A DNA stretch of 64,000 nucleotides from positions 57,325 to 121,324 of the forward strand of contig UBKJ01000033.1 of the NCBI GenBank assembly GCA_900465915.1. The letters run 5' to 3'. Position numbers and translations under genes: made by a program. The notes under the pieces are model-generated. The model was not told the origin of the DNA, did no database searches, and saw nothing but the letters and a program-made list of their open reading frames with translations. Numbering within the stretch: the stretch's first letter is position 1; each line of letters begins with the position of its first letter. Positions 1 through 8,092 of the stretch are shown here, piece after piece. This stretch comes from Hyphomicrobiales bacterium (GTDB taxonomy: Bacteria > Pseudomonadota > Alphaproteobacteria > Rhizobiales > Rhizobiaceae).

Positions 1-396
1 AACATCCTCGGCGGGCCGATGGAGTTCGGCTGGCGCGAGGTGCGGCTGACGCCCGAGGGCGCGCGTGACGGCGTCTTGTCGGCGGCGGGCGCGGCCTTTC
101 CGATCTTCCACTGGCATCGCGACACCTTCTCGCTGCCCGAAGGCGCGCTGCGTCTGGCCGAAAGCGACATGACCGCCAACCAGGCCTATCGCATCGGCCG
201 CGCGGTCTATGGAACGCAGTTCCATTTCGAGGCCGACCGGGCGCTGGTGGACACATGGAGCGCCCATCTCGCCGACGAGATCGAGGCCTTCGCGCCGGGC
301 TGGGCCGCAAGCCTGCCGGATTTGCGCGCAGGGCCGGGCGCGCAGGCCGACGCCGCCGGGCTGGCGCTGGCGCGCGCCTGGGTGGGCCTGATCTGA
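1..396 (+). CDS. Class I glutamine amidotransferase, 3' part only
   Basis: The reading frame is open from base 1, so the gene enters from outside the window and only its last 131 codons are present. It is the C-terminal part of a class I (triad) glutamine amidotransferase domain, which releases ammonia from glutamine for a partner reaction. The segment FHWHRDTFSLP (about codons 35-46) and YGTQFHFEAD (about codons 70-79, with the probable catalytic His75 and Glu77) are typical. The Cys nucleophile would lie upstream. This is usually annotated as a stand-alone GMP-synthase-like amidotransferase; the true substrate cannot be read from this fragment. The family call is secure, the specificity is not. 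Confidence 0.8.
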   Translation, partial: NILGGPMEFGWREVRLTPEGARDGVLSAAGAAFPIFHWHRDTFSLPEGALRLAESDMTANQAYRIGRAVYGTQFHFEADRALVDTWSAHLADEIEAFAPGWAASLPDLRAGPGAQADAAGLALARAWVGLI

Positions 397-502
397 ACGC
401 TTCGTTAAGCATGACAGGGGCGGGCCGTTGCGGCTTTGCCACAGCCTTTCCGCCAAGTGAATCTTGCCCGTCGAAAGCTGTCGTTTAACCCTGGCCGTTC
501 AG

Positions 503-531
503 TTGCCGGTAACTATTTTCGAGTGTAACTG
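503..531 (+). promoter_or_regulatory. Candidate promoter for the 44-residue peptide gene
   Basis: TTGCCG (503-508) and TAACTG (526-531) are separated by 17 bases, an acceptable sigma70-type match. Transcription would start near 538, giving a leader of about 70 bases. That leader contains an imperfect inverted repeat (AAATCGG...CCGATTT, 551-575). This is inferred from consensus only. Confidence 0.35.
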
Positions 532-607
532 ATCGCCGTCCCAAAGCAGGAAATCGGGTTCCTTCCAACCGATTTCACCCTAGCGCCCGCTGAAAGAGTT
601 TTCGACG

Positions 608-742
608 ATGACCGCCAAGAACGCCGCTCTCCTCACCGTCCTCATGGTTTCCGCCATCGTCTTCATGGCCGTCGGCATCTTCACCGTGGGCGCCAGCGAC
701 CAGGTCTCCAGCGACGGCTACGGCGTCTCCAGCGCCCATTGA
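608..742 (+). CDS. Small single-span membrane protein, 44 residues
   Basis: An ATG ORF of 45 codons follows 211 bases of non-coding DNA. Residues about 7-28 (ALLTVLMVSAIVFMAVGIF) form one hydrophobic span, followed by a short polar tail rich in Ser, Asp and Gly. The N-terminus has one lysine, so the protein could be inner-membrane anchored. The ribosome-binding site is weak (AAAGAG about ten bases upstream). The stop at 740-742 directly abuts the stop of the convergent phosphatase gene. I do not recognise the family and assign no function. Coding status rests on the hydrophobic pattern, the tight fit against the neighbour and the upstream promoter-like sequence. Confidence 0.5.
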   Translation: MTAKNAALLTVLMVSAIVFMAVGIFTVGASDQVSSDGYGVSSAH

Positions 743-1477
743 TCACAGGCGCGCTTCGATCAGGCGCTTGACCGGGCCGTCGATGGCGATGGCCGACAGC
801 ACGCCGCTTTTCCATGCATAAGTGTCGAGATTGACCCGGTTGGGCCGGATGTCGACCGCGCCTCTCGGCGTATGACCGTGGACGACCACCTTCTCGTAAG
901 GCTCCTGCCATTCGAGGAAGGGGGTCCTGATCCAGATCAGGTCCTCGGGGTCCTGCGCGTCGAGCGGCGCGCCGGGGCGCACGCCCGCATGGCAGAAGAA
1001 GAAATCGCCGAAAGCGAAGGAGCGCGGCAGCGAGCGAATGAAATCCGCATGCGCCGCCGGCGTGGCGGCCACCATCGCCGCTTGGCTGCGCCGGACCTGC
1101 TCGGGGCTGGAGAAATCGAGCTCGACGCCGTAGGAGCGCGCCGTGGCGTCGCCGCCATGGCGGCCGAACACGCTTTCCGGCTCGCCCAGCGCGAGATAAT
1201 GCAACAGCCCCTCGTCGTGATTGCCGATCAGCGACAATATGCGCGCGTCGCGCTTGCCCGCCTCGATCAGGAAATCCAGCACGCCGCGCGAATCCGGGCC
1301 GCGATCGATATAGTCGCCGAGATGGATGATGCGCCAGTCGCGCGCCGGCCGCTTGTCGAGATCGGCGCGGATGCGCTCGTGCATGAGGCGCAGAAGGTCG
1401 AGCCGCCCATGCACGTCGCCGATGGCGTAGAGGCGCAGGCCTTCCGGCGCGCGTGCGCCGTGAAAAGTCACCGTCAT
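743..1477 (-). CDS. Metallophosphoesterase, serine/threonine phosphatase-like
   Basis: This 244-residue protein belongs to the calcineurin-like/PPP phosphoesterase family, two-metal enzymes that hydrolyse phosphoesters in the cytoplasm. The metal-binding motifs appear in order: GDVHG (residues 20-24), GDYIDRGPDS (54-63), GNHDE (85-89), then CHAG and VVHGHTP towards the C-terminus. Length and motif order fit bacterial PrpA/ApaH-like phosphatases. Its ATG overlaps the stop of the upstream GntR gene (ATGA), so the two are co-transcribed and probably translationally coupled. Whether it acts on phosphoproteins or on dinucleoside polyphosphates cannot be decided from sequence. Confidence 0.88.
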   Translation of the reverse strand: MTVTFHGARAPEGLRLYAIGDVHGRLDLLRLMHERIRADLDKRPARDWRIIHLGDYIDRGPDSRGVLDFLIEAGKRDARILSLIGNHDEGLLHYLALGEPESVFGRHGGDATARSYGVELDFSSPEQVRRSQAAMVAATPAAHADFIRSLPRSFAFGDFFFCHAGVRPGAPLDAQDPEDLIWIRTPFLEWQEPYEKVVVHGHTPRGAVDIRPNRVNLDTYAWKSGVLSAIAIDGPVKRLIEARL

Positions 1478-2271
1478 GGCTCGTTTCCTTCCGTATCCTT
1501 GCCCGCTCGCTGGCGATAGCGCAGGCGCGACACGCGCTCGCGCTCCTCGTCGCGCTCGTGATCGTGCATCGCCTGCTCGACGAAGCGTATGTGAGTTTGC
1601 ACCGCCGCGCGGGCGGCCTGCGGATCGCCGGCCATCACCGCGTCATAGATAGCGCGGTGCTGCGCCAGGAACATCTCCGCCGCGCCGGGATAGCCGTAGA
1701 TGCGGCTGCGATTATAGAACACGCCGTCCTTGAGCAACTGGTAGCAGGAGCGCAGCGTGTGCAGCAGCACGATATTGTGCGCCGCCTCGCCGATGGCGTT
1801 GTGCAGCTCCACGTCGAGCCGCGCCTCGGTCTCGAAATCGCTCGCGCCGTGGGCGGCCTCCATCGCCGTCATGATCTCGGTCAGCAGCGCCTTGTCGGCC
1901 GGGGTGGCGCGCAGGGCGGCGTATTCGGCCGCCACGCTTTCGATCTCGCGGCGATATTCCAGATAATCCGCCGTCGCTTTGCGATGGCCGGCGAAAAGCT
2001 GCGTCACCGCCGGGCTGAACACCTGCCCGATGACGTCGGCGACGAAGGTGCCGCCGCCGTGGCGGGAGGCGAGCAGTCCCGCCGTCTCCAGCCGCTTCAG
2101 CGCGTCGCGCAGGATGGGCCGCGAAATGTCGAACTGCCGCGCCAGGTCGCGCTCGCCCGGCAGGCGGTCGCCGCCGCGCAGCACGCCCTCGAGGATGAGC
2201 GTCTCGATCTGGCGCATGACGTCGTCCGCGGTGCGGCTCGGCGCGATGCGGGAAAAGATGCTGTCGGCCAT
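1474..2271 (-). CDS. GntR-family regulator, FadR (FCD) subfamily
   Basis: The 265-residue protein has an N-terminal winged helix-turn-helix (about residues 12-80, with LPGERDLARQFDISRPILRDALKRL typed by its ERDLA and RPILRDAL segments) and an all-helical FCD ligand domain (about 100-235) with conserved Asp/His positions. Members such as LldR, GlcC and PdhR respond to small carboxylic acids. The gene lies about 1.6 kb from glcDEF on the opposite strand, so control of glycolate or lactate use is possible but not shown. It overlaps the downstream phosphatase gene by four bases. The basic C-terminal tail (RERVSRLRYRQRAGK) is longer than usual. Confidence 0.85.
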   Translation of the reverse strand: MADSIFSRIAPSRTADDVMRQIETLILEGVLRGGDRLPGERDLARQFDISRPILRDALKRLETAGLLASRHGGGTFVADVIGQVFSPAVTQLFAGHRKATADYLEYRREIESVAAEYAALRATPADKALLTEIMTAMEAAHGASDFETEARLDVELHNAIGEAAHNIVLLHTLRSCYQLLKDGVFYNRSRIYGYPGAAEMFLAQHRAIYDAVMAGDPQAARAAVQTHIRFVEQAMHDHERDEERERVSRLRYRQRAGKDTEGNEP

Positions 2272-2358
2272 GCCGGTCCATTCTCCATGGGATCGCAGGA
2301 CAGACTTACCGCAACGCGGCGGCGGGCGAAACAGCCGCCTGCCGCCGCCGCGCCGGAA

Positions 2359-2646
2359 TCAGACGGTCTTGCGCTTGCGGCCGCTGACGAAGACGAAAAG
2401 CCCGGCGACGAGGCCGGCGCCGGCCCATTTATAGGGCAGCACGTCGGCGGTCTCGCTGCGGATCGGCCGCACCGTCACCGTGCCGGGGCGGCTCTCCACG
2501 CCGGTCTTGCCCTCGGCCTGCGCCTGTTCGAGCTGCTGCGGCGACACCACCCATTCCGCGCCGCGCGACTTGTCGTAATACATGAAGCCGAAGCCCACGA
2601 CGAGCGCTGCGACGATGGCGATGACGAGGCGCGTAAGCGTATTCAT
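2359..2646 (-). CDS. Hypothetical protein with two membrane spans
   Basis: A 95-residue protein starts at the ATG at 2646, chosen because GGAGGTAAGG lies just upstream at ideal spacing; a longer in-frame start at 2772 has no such site. Residues about 4-24 (LTRLVIAIVAALVVGFGFMY) form one transmembrane span and about 73-90 a second, ending in a basic RKRK tail. Between them is a polar, probably periplasmic loop of about 45 residues. It is flanked by two regulators and is probably a monocistronic gene. I do not recognise the family. Confidence 0.7.
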   Translation of the reverse strand: MNTLTRLVIAIVAALVVGFGFMYYDKSRGAEWVVSPQQLEQAQAEGKTGVESRPGTVTVRPIRSETADVLPYKWAGAGLVAGLFVFVSGRKRKTV

Positions 2647-2775
2647 AGTCCTTACCTCCAGCGCGGCCGCGCAAGGGAACGGCCGCAAAATCAATGGATT
2701 GCAAAAAAGAATCAAATCGGCTCCCGAAAAGGAACCGTCCCGTTCATAGGCGAGCTTTTGGCCAACGTCCATTTC

Positions 2776-3726
2776 TCAGTCGCCGGTTTGCGGCCCCGCG
2801 CCGGCTTCCCAATAGGGGACGGGGCCGTAGAGGCCGGCGAGGTAATCGATGAAGAGCCGCACCTTGGCCGGCAGGAACTGGCGCGAGGGATAGACGGCGT
2901 GGACGGCGACATTGCGCGAGGCGACGTAGTCGGGCAGCACCTGCACCAATTTTCCCGCCGCCAGCTCCGGCCCGATGTCCCAGGTGGAGCGCTGGGCGAC
3001 GCCGAGCCCGGCCAGCACCGCCTCGCGCACCACCTCGCTGGAATTGGTCTGCAAGGGTCCGGCGGGGCGGAAGACCACCGATCCGCCCGGGCCTTCCAGC
3101 CGCCAGGGATCGTTGTTGTGCGGGGCGAGGCAGACATGGCTTTGCAGGTCCTCGATGGTCCGCGGCGCGCCGTGCTCGGCGATATAGCCGGGTGTCGCCA
3201 CTAATATGCGCCGCACCGGCGCGAGACGCCGCGCGACGAGCGTGGAGTCCGACAATTCGGCGATGCGGATGGCGAGGTCATAGCCTTCGCCGACGATGTC
3301 GATCAGGTCGTCGGTGAGCTGCATGTTGACGGTGAGGCCGCTATTGGTGTGCATGAAGGGCGCGAGATAGGGCGCGATATGCATGCGGCCGAAGGTGGTG
3401 GGCGCGGAGATCTTCAGCGTGCCGCGCGCGTCGGCCGAGCGCCGCGCGACGAAGGATTCGGCCTCCTCTATATTGGCGAGGATGGCCAGCACGCGCTGGT
3501 GATAGCCTTCGCCGGCCTCGGTCAGGGCGATCTGCCGCGTGGTGCGCTGGAGAAGCCGCGTGCCGAGCCGCTCCTCCAGCCGCCCGAGCCGCTTCGACAC
3601 CACCGCCGGCGACAGGCCGAGATCGCGCGCCGCCGCCGACATGCTGCCCGTCGCCACCACGCGGGCGAAAATCTCCATGTCGGCGAGGCTGCTCATCATC
3701 ATCGGCGGCTCCTGTTCGGATTTCAT
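2776..3726 (-). CDS. LysR-family transcriptional regulator
   Basis: This 316-residue protein has the LysR helix-turn-helix (about residues 12-72: MEIFARVVATGSMSAAARDLGLSPAVVSKRL in part) and a periplasmic-binding-like effector domain (about 98-300). Several Met codons (residues 9-11) could also serve as starts. It is divergent from glcDEF across a 130-base region holding a perfect 19-bp palindrome (3775-3793). By the usual LysR arrangement it probably controls glcDEF and itself. The effector is not evident; glycolate is a reasonable guess from context. Confidence 0.87.
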   Translation of the reverse strand: MKSEQEPPMMMSSLADMEIFARVVATGSMSAAARDLGLSPAVVSKRLGRLEERLGTRLLQRTTRQIALTEAGEGYHQRVLAILANIEEAESFVARRSADARGTLKISAPTTFGRMHIAPYLAPFMHTNSGLTVNMQLTDDLIDIVGEGYDLAIRIAELSDSTLVARRLAPVRRILVATPGYIAEHGAPRTIEDLQSHVCLAPHNNDPWRLEGPGGSVVFRPAGPLQTNSSEVVREAVLAGLGVAQRSTWDIGPELAAGKLVQVLPDYVASRNVAVHAVYPSRQFLPAKVRLFIDYLAGLYGPVPYWEAGAGPQTGD

Positions 3727-3774
3727 CTAGCCCCGCCTCCGGCCGCTTCGCAAGACCATGCGTCGAGCCGCCGC

Positions 3775-3793
3775 TGGTAAAGGGAATTTACCA
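3775..3793. promoter_or_regulatory. Perfect palindrome, candidate operator of the LysR/glcD divergent region
   Basis: TGGTAAA and TTTACCA are exact inverted repeats separated by GGGAA. The site lies between the divergent LysR and glcD genes, two bases upstream of a TTGACG -35 candidate for glcD. Both LysR proteins and FadR-type GntR proteins (TGGT...ACCA) bind dyads of this type, so either regulator in this neighbourhood could use it. Confidence 0.5.
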
Positions 3794-3794
3794 C

Positions 3795-3823
3795 TTGACG
3801 GCGGCGGCGCGGAATGCGCATCT
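3795..3823 (+). promoter_or_regulatory. Candidate glcDEF promoter
   Basis: TTGACG (3795-3800) is followed after 17 bases by GCATCT (3818-3823), a good -35 and a poor -10. It sits just downstream of the palindrome and 34 bases before the glcD start. A weak -10 would fit an activator-dependent promoter. Confidence 0.35.
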
Positions 3824-3856
3824 CGCCTTGAGACGATGGAGGAATGCGAGGTCGTC

Positions 3857-5353
3857 ATGAGCGGATTGATCATGCCGGAGCCGGACCGTTCGGTGCTGGA
3901 GCGGCGCGCGCGGATCGTCGCCGATCTCGGCGCCATCGTGCCGGGCGAGGGCGTCGTCGACACGGTCAACGGCATGCGCGTCTTCGAGACGGACGGGCTG
4001 ACCGCGCATCGGCGTTTGCCGCTGGTGGTGGTGTTGCCGGAGACGGTGGAGCAGGTGTCGCGCATCCTGCGCTATTGCCACGACAACGGCGTCCGTGTCG
4101 TGCCGCGCGGGTCGGGCACCTCGCTGTCCGGCGGCTCGATGCCGCTCGAGGACGCCGTGCTTCTGGTGATGTCGCGCTTCAACCGCATCCTGGAGATCGA
4201 CTATCCCAACCGCGTCGCCGTGGTGCAGCCGGGCGTCACCAATCTGGGCGTGACCAAGGCCGTCGAGCACGAGGGCTTTTATTACGCGCCCGATCCGTCG
4301 TCGCAGATCGCCTGCTCCATCGGCGGCAACGTGGCGGAGAACGCCGGCGGGGTGCATTGCCTCAAATACGGCCTCACCGCCAACAATGTTTTGGGCGTCG
4401 AGATGGTGCTGATCACCGGCGAGGTGCTGCGGCTGGGCGGCAAGCATCTCGACAGCGAGGGCTACGATCTCCTGGGTCTGATGACCGGCTCGGAAGGGCT
4501 ATTGGGCGTGGTGACGGAGATCACCGTGCGCATCCTGCAGAAGCCCGAGACGGCGCGCGCGGTGATGATCGGCTTTTCCTCCAGCGAGCAGGCGGGGCGC
4601 TGCGTGGCGGACATCATCGGCGCCGGGGTCATTCCCGGCGGCATGGAGATGATGGACCGGCCCGCCATCCGCGCCGCCGAGGATTTCGTCCGCGTCGGCT
4701 ATCCGCTCGACGTCGAGGCGCTGCTGATCGTCGAGCTGGACGGCCCGCCGGTGGAGGTGGATTTCCTCATCGCGCGGGTGGAGGAGATCGCGCTTCGGAA
4801 CGGCTCCACCACCTGCATCCTGTCGCAGTCGGAAGAGCAGCGGCTGGCCTTCTGGGCCGGGCGCAAAGCGGCCTTTCCAGCGGTGGGGCGCATTTCGCCG
4901 GACTATCTCTGTATGGACGGCACGATTCCGCGAAAAGAACTGCCGCGCGTGCTGTCGGGCATGCGCGACCTGTCCGAGCGCTACGGCCTGCGGGTGGCCA
5001 ACGTGTTCCATGCCGGCGACGGCAATTTGCATCCGCTGATCCTCTACGACGCCAACAATCCGGGCGAGTTGCAGGCGGCGGAGGATTTCGGCGCGGACAT
5101 TTTGCGGCTTTGCGTGCAGGTCGGCGGCGTGCTGACCGGCGAGCACGGCGTCGGCATCGAAAAGCGCGACCTAATGCCGGAAATGTTCAATGAGACCGAT
5201 CTCGACCAGCAGATGCGCGTCAAATGCGCCTTCGACGCCCAACATCTGCTCAATCCCGGCAAGGTGTTTCCGCAATTACGCCGCTGCGCCGAGCTTGGCC
5301 GCATGCATATCCATCGCGGCGAGCTGGCCTTCCCGGACCTGCCGAGGTTCTGA
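3857..5353 (+). CDS. glcD: Glycolate oxidase, FAD-linked subunit GlcD
   Basis: A 498-residue flavoprotein, matching the usual GlcD length of about 499. It oxidises glycolate (or D-lactate) to glyoxylate and passes electrons through GlcE/GlcF to the respiratory chain. The PCMH-type FAD-binding domain is marked by VVPRGSGTSLSGGS and by IGGNVAENAGG, the C-terminal domain by NVFHAGDGNLHP and LTGEHGVGIEKRD. The start is placed at the ATG at 3857 (MSGLIMPEPD) with GCGAGG upstream; the frame is open further up but that extension has no family likeness. The gene is first in glcDEF, three bases before glcE. Confidence 0.95.
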   Translation: MSGLIMPEPDRSVLERRARIVADLGAIVPGEGVVDTVNGMRVFETDGLTAHRRLPLVVVLPETVEQVSRILRYCHDNGVRVVPRGSGTSLSGGSMPLEDAVLLVMSRFNRILEIDYPNRVAVVQPGVTNLGVTKAVEHEGFYYAPDPSSQIACSIGGNVAENAGGVHCLKYGLTANNVLGVEMVLITGEVLRLGGKHLDSEGYDLLGLMTGSEGLLGVVTEITVRILQKPETARAVMIGFSSSEQAGRCVADIIGAGVIPGGMEMMDRPAIRAAEDFVRVGYPLDVEALLIVELDGPPVEVDFLIARVEEIALRNGSTTCILSQSEEQRLAFWAGRKAAFPAVGRISPDYLCMDGTIPRKELPRVLSGMRDLSERYGLRVANVFHAGDGNLHPLILYDANNPGELQAAEDFGADILRLCVQVGGVLTGEHGVGIEKRDLMPEMFNETDLDQQMRVKCAFDAQHLLNPGKVFPQLRRCAELGRMHIHRGELAFPDLPRF

Positions 5354-5356
5354 CGT

Positions 5357-6580
5357 ATGACCGACAAGACGATCATCAAGCCGGCCGACGAGGCGCAGGT
5401 TCTGGAGGCGGTGCAGGGCGCGCTCGCCGCCGCGCCGCTGGAGATCGTCGGCCACGGCTCCAAGCGCGGCGTCGGGCGTCCGGTCACGGCCGCGCATGTG
5501 CTGGATACGTCCGGCCTGTCCGGCGTCACGCTTTACGAGCCCGACGAGCTGGTTCTGTCCGCCAGGGCCGGGACGCCCATGGCCGAGGTCGAGAAGCTGC
5601 TCGCCGATCACGGCCAGTGTTTTCAGTTCGAGCCGATGGATTACGGTCCGCTGTTCGGCGGAGCGGCGGGGCGCGGGACCATCGGCGGGGCGCTCGCCGC
5701 CAATCTTTCCGGTCCGCGCCGGCTCAAGGCGGGCGCGGCGCGTGACCATGTGCTGGGCGTGCGCGTCGTTTCCGGGCGTGGGGAAGTGTTCAAGTCCGGC
5801 GGGCGCGTGGTGAAGAACGTCACCGGCTACGATCTCTCCAAGGGCATGGCGCATTCCTGGGGCACGCTGGGCGTGCTGACGGAGGTGACGTTCAAGGTTC
5901 TGCCCGCGCCGGAAACCGTGGCGACGCTCGTCCTGCGCGGATTGACCGACGAGCAGGCGGCGCGCGTCATGGCGCAGGCCATGGGCTCGCGCGAGGAGGT
6001 GTCCTCCGCCGCCCATCTGCCGCCCACGGCGGCGGCGCGGTTTCTGGACGGGGCGCTGGGCTGGGAGGCGGCGACGCTGTTGCGGGTGGAGGGTTTCGCG
6101 CCATCCGTGGAGGTGCGCAGCCGGCAGTTGCGGGCGCTTCTGGGCGGGACGGCGGATGTGCTGGACGCCGAGCAGTCGCGGCGGATCTGGCGCGAGGTGC
6201 GCGACGTGCGGCCCTATGCGCAGGCCGGCGACGCGCGCGCCCTGTGGCGGGTGTCGGTCGCGCCTATGCAGGGCTGGCGCGTGGTGGACGATTTCCGCCG
6301 CCACGCCGGCGTCGACGCCTATTACGACTGGCAGGGCGGGCTGGTGTGGATGCGCATGGAGGCCGACGCCGAACCGCAGGTCCTGCGCCGGTTGATCGCC
6401 CGGCACGGCGGCGGCCACGCCACACTGGTGCGCGCGCCGGAAGCAGTGCGGACGGCGGTCGACGTGTTCGAGCCGCAGCCGGCCCCGCTCGCCGCCCTGT
6501 CGCGGCGGCTGAAACAGCAATTCGACCCGGAGAATATTCTCAATCCGGGCCGCCTCTATCCCGATCCGGCTGGAGCGTAA
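5357..6580 (+). CDS. glcE: Glycolate oxidase subunit GlcE
   Basis: This 407-residue protein is the second FAD-binding subunit of glycolate oxidase. It has the PCMH-like fold signature (LEIVGHGSKRGVGRP, then GRGTIGGALAANLSGPRR) and the conserved VVKNVTGYDLSKGMAHSWGTLGVLTE segment, but it is shorter than GlcD and lacks the GDGNLHP domain motif. It ends with FDPENILNPGRLYP, as in the family. The ATG lies three bases after the glcD stop and the stop four bases before glcF, so the three genes form a tight operon encoding a membrane-associated complex. Confidence 0.95.
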   Translation: MTDKTIIKPADEAQVLEAVQGALAAAPLEIVGHGSKRGVGRPVTAAHVLDTSGLSGVTLYEPDELVLSARAGTPMAEVEKLLADHGQCFQFEPMDYGPLFGGAAGRGTIGGALAANLSGPRRLKAGAARDHVLGVRVVSGRGEVFKSGGRVVKNVTGYDLSKGMAHSWGTLGVLTEVTFKVLPAPETVATLVLRGLTDEQAARVMAQAMGSREEVSSAAHLPPTAAARFLDGALGWEAATLLRVEGFAPSVEVRSRQLRALLGGTADVLDAEQSRRIWREVRDVRPYAQAGDARALWRVSVAPMQGWRVVDDFRRHAGVDAYYDWQGGLVWMRMEADAEPQVLRRLIARHGGGHATLVRAPEAVRTAVDVFEPQPAPLAALSRRLKQQFDPENILNPGRLYPDPAGA

Positions 6581-6583
6581 GCC

Positions 6584-7882
6584 ATGCAGACCCATTTCAG
6601 CCCCGAGCAATTGCGCGATCCCGGCGTCGAGGAATCGGAAAAGATCCTGCGCAAATGCGTGCATTGCGGCTTCTGCACCGCCACATGCCCGACCTATGTG
6701 ACGCTCGGCAACGAGCTGGACAGCCCGCGCGGCCGTATCTATCTCATCAAGGACATGCTGGAGAATGGTCGTCCGGCCGACGAGGAGATCGTGCGCCATG
6801 TCGACCGTTGCCTCTCGTGCCTGTCGTGCATGACGACCTGCCCGTCGGGCGTCAATTACATGCATCTGGTCGACCACGCCCGCGCCCATATCGAGAAGAC
6901 CTACAGGCGGCCTTTCATGGACCGCCTGCTGCGCGGCGTGCTGGCGCGGGTGCTGCCCTATCCGAGGCGGTTTCGCGTGGCACTGAAGCTTGCGGGCCTG
7001 GGGCGCGTCTTCGCGCCGCTGTTCCGCGCCAGGCCGGCGCTGAAGCCGGTTGCGGCGATGCTCGACCTCGCGCCGAAAAGCCTTCCGCAATCTCCGGTTG
7101 TAGTCAATGTGGTTCAGGGCCAAAAGCGCGGGCGCGTGGCGATGCTCGCCGGCTGCGCGCAATCGGTGCTCGATCCGGGTATAAACGCCGCCGCCATGCG
7201 GCTTCTCAACCGGCTCGGCGTCGAGGTGGTGACGCCGAAGGACGAGGGCTGCTGCGGTTCGCTGGTGCATCATATGGGCCGCGAGGACGAGGCCTTGCGG
7301 CAGGCCCGGCGCAACGTCGACGCCTGGACGCGCGAGATCGAGGCGGGCGGGCTCGACGCCATCATCGTGACCGCCTCGGGCTGCGGCACGACGATCAAGG
7401 ATTACGGCCATATGCTGCGGCTCGACCCGGCTTATAGGGACAGGGCCGCGCGGGTGTCCGGTCTGGCGAAAGACGTCACCGAATATCTGGCAGGCCTCGA
7501 TCTGCCCGCGCCGGAAGCGCCCCGGGCGTTGACCGTGGCCTATCATTCGGCCTGCTCCATGCAGCACGGCCAGAAGATCGTGCGCCAGCCGAAGGAGCTT
7601 CTAGCGAAGGCCGGCTTCACGGTGAAGGAGCCGGCGGAGGGGCATCTGTGCTGCGGCTCCGCCGGGACCTACAACATCCTGCAGCCGGACATCGCGACGA
7701 AGCTGCGCGACCGCAAGGTGCGCAACATCGAGGCCACCGGCGCGGCGCTGATCGCCACCGGCAATATCGGCTGCATGACCCACATCGCCGGCGGCAGCAA
7801 GCTTCCCATCGTGCATACGGTGGAGCTGATCGACTGGGCCTATGGCGGCCCGAAGCCGGCGGGCCTCAAGGCCGTCGCGTAA
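6584..7882 (+). CDS. glcF: Glycolate oxidase iron-sulfur subunit GlcF
   Basis: The 432-residue protein carries two [4Fe-4S] ferredoxin motifs, CVHCGFCTATCP (about residues 26-37) and CLSCLSCMTTCP (about 78-89), followed by two CCG domains (CGCC-type DEGCCGS and HLCCGSAGTY). It moves electrons from the flavin subunits to the quinone pool. It closes glcDEF. No intrinsic terminator is visible right after the stop; the first one on this strand is at 8166-8200, so the operon transcript may run through the small locus at 7.9-8.1 kb. Confidence 0.95.
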   Translation: MQTHFSPEQLRDPGVEESEKILRKCVHCGFCTATCPTYVTLGNELDSPRGRIYLIKDMLENGRPADEEIVRHVDRCLSCLSCMTTCPSGVNYMHLVDHARAHIEKTYRRPFMDRLLRGVLARVLPYPRRFRVALKLAGLGRVFAPLFRARPALKPVAAMLDLAPKSLPQSPVVVNVVQGQKRGRVAMLAGCAQSVLDPGINAAAMRLLNRLGVEVVTPKDEGCCGSLVHHMGREDEALRQARRNVDAWTREIEAGGLDAIIVTASGCGTTIKDYGHMLRLDPAYRDRAARVSGLAKDVTEYLAGLDLPAPEAPRALTVAYHSACSMQHGQKIVRQPKELLAKAGFTVKEPAEGHLCCGSAGTYNILQPDIATKLRDRKVRNIEATGAALIATGNIGCMTHIAGGSKLPIVHTVELIDWAYGGPKPAGLKAVA

Positions 7883-7940
7883 ATCGCGCGCTTTATGCAA
7901 AAAGCGGCCGATCGCCTCTATGCAACTGAAAATTGTGGGG

Positions 7941-7973
7941 TAAAAATAAAACGCCGGGTCTGACGATCCGGCG
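7941..7973 (-). terminator. Intrinsic terminator of an antisense transcript
   Basis: Read on the minus strand, CGCCGG and CCGGCG form a six-base stem (7973-7968 with 7957-7952), extended by an A.C mismatch and a TC/GA pair around a GTCA loop. It is followed directly by TTTTATTTTT. On the plus strand the same hairpin has no U tract and would lie just upstream of the small ORF's ribosome-binding site. Confidence 0.65.
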
Positions 7974-7994
7974 AAACGAAAGGAGGTGAGACGA

Positions 7995-8060
7995 TTGAAA
8001 ATCCGGTTTACGCTGACGGTCAGGTTCAGAGGTTGGCGCTTCACCCTGACGATCAGCTAA
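7995..8060 (+). CDS. 21-residue cationic peptide with internal repeat, possible type I toxin
   Basis: A TTG start (7995) follows AAGGAGGTGAGACGA, a near-perfect ribosome-binding site at good spacing; the stop is TAA at 8058-8060. The peptide contains RFTLTV (residues 4-9), RFRGW (10-14) and RFTLTI (15-20), giving five basic and no acidic residues and an alternating pattern that suggests a beta hairpin. The two seven-codon repeats (8004-8024, 8037-8057) differ at five codons. Three differences are synonymous third-base changes and one is Val/Ile, which argues that the peptide is translated and selected. It sits between convergent glcF and the aldo/keto reductase gene, so it cannot be a leader peptide for a downstream gene. 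The family is unknown to me; the toxin role is inference from architecture. Confidence 0.55.
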   Translation: MKIRFTLTVRFRGWRFTLTIS

Positions 8061-8066
8061 GTAAAC

Positions 8067-8092
8067 GGAGATCGGGCTTCGGCCCGGTCTCC
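8067..8092 (+). other. Hairpin with C(UUCG)G tetraloop after the 21-codon ORF
   Basis: GGAGATCGGGC (8067-8077) pairs with GCCCGGTCTCC (8082-8092) around a TTCG loop closed by C-G, one of the most stable RNA loops. The stem is 11 pairs with one G.U. No U tract follows, so it is a structural element of the mRNA rather than a terminator. It would help fold the 3' arm of the inverted repeat back onto the ribosome-binding site. Confidence 0.75.
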
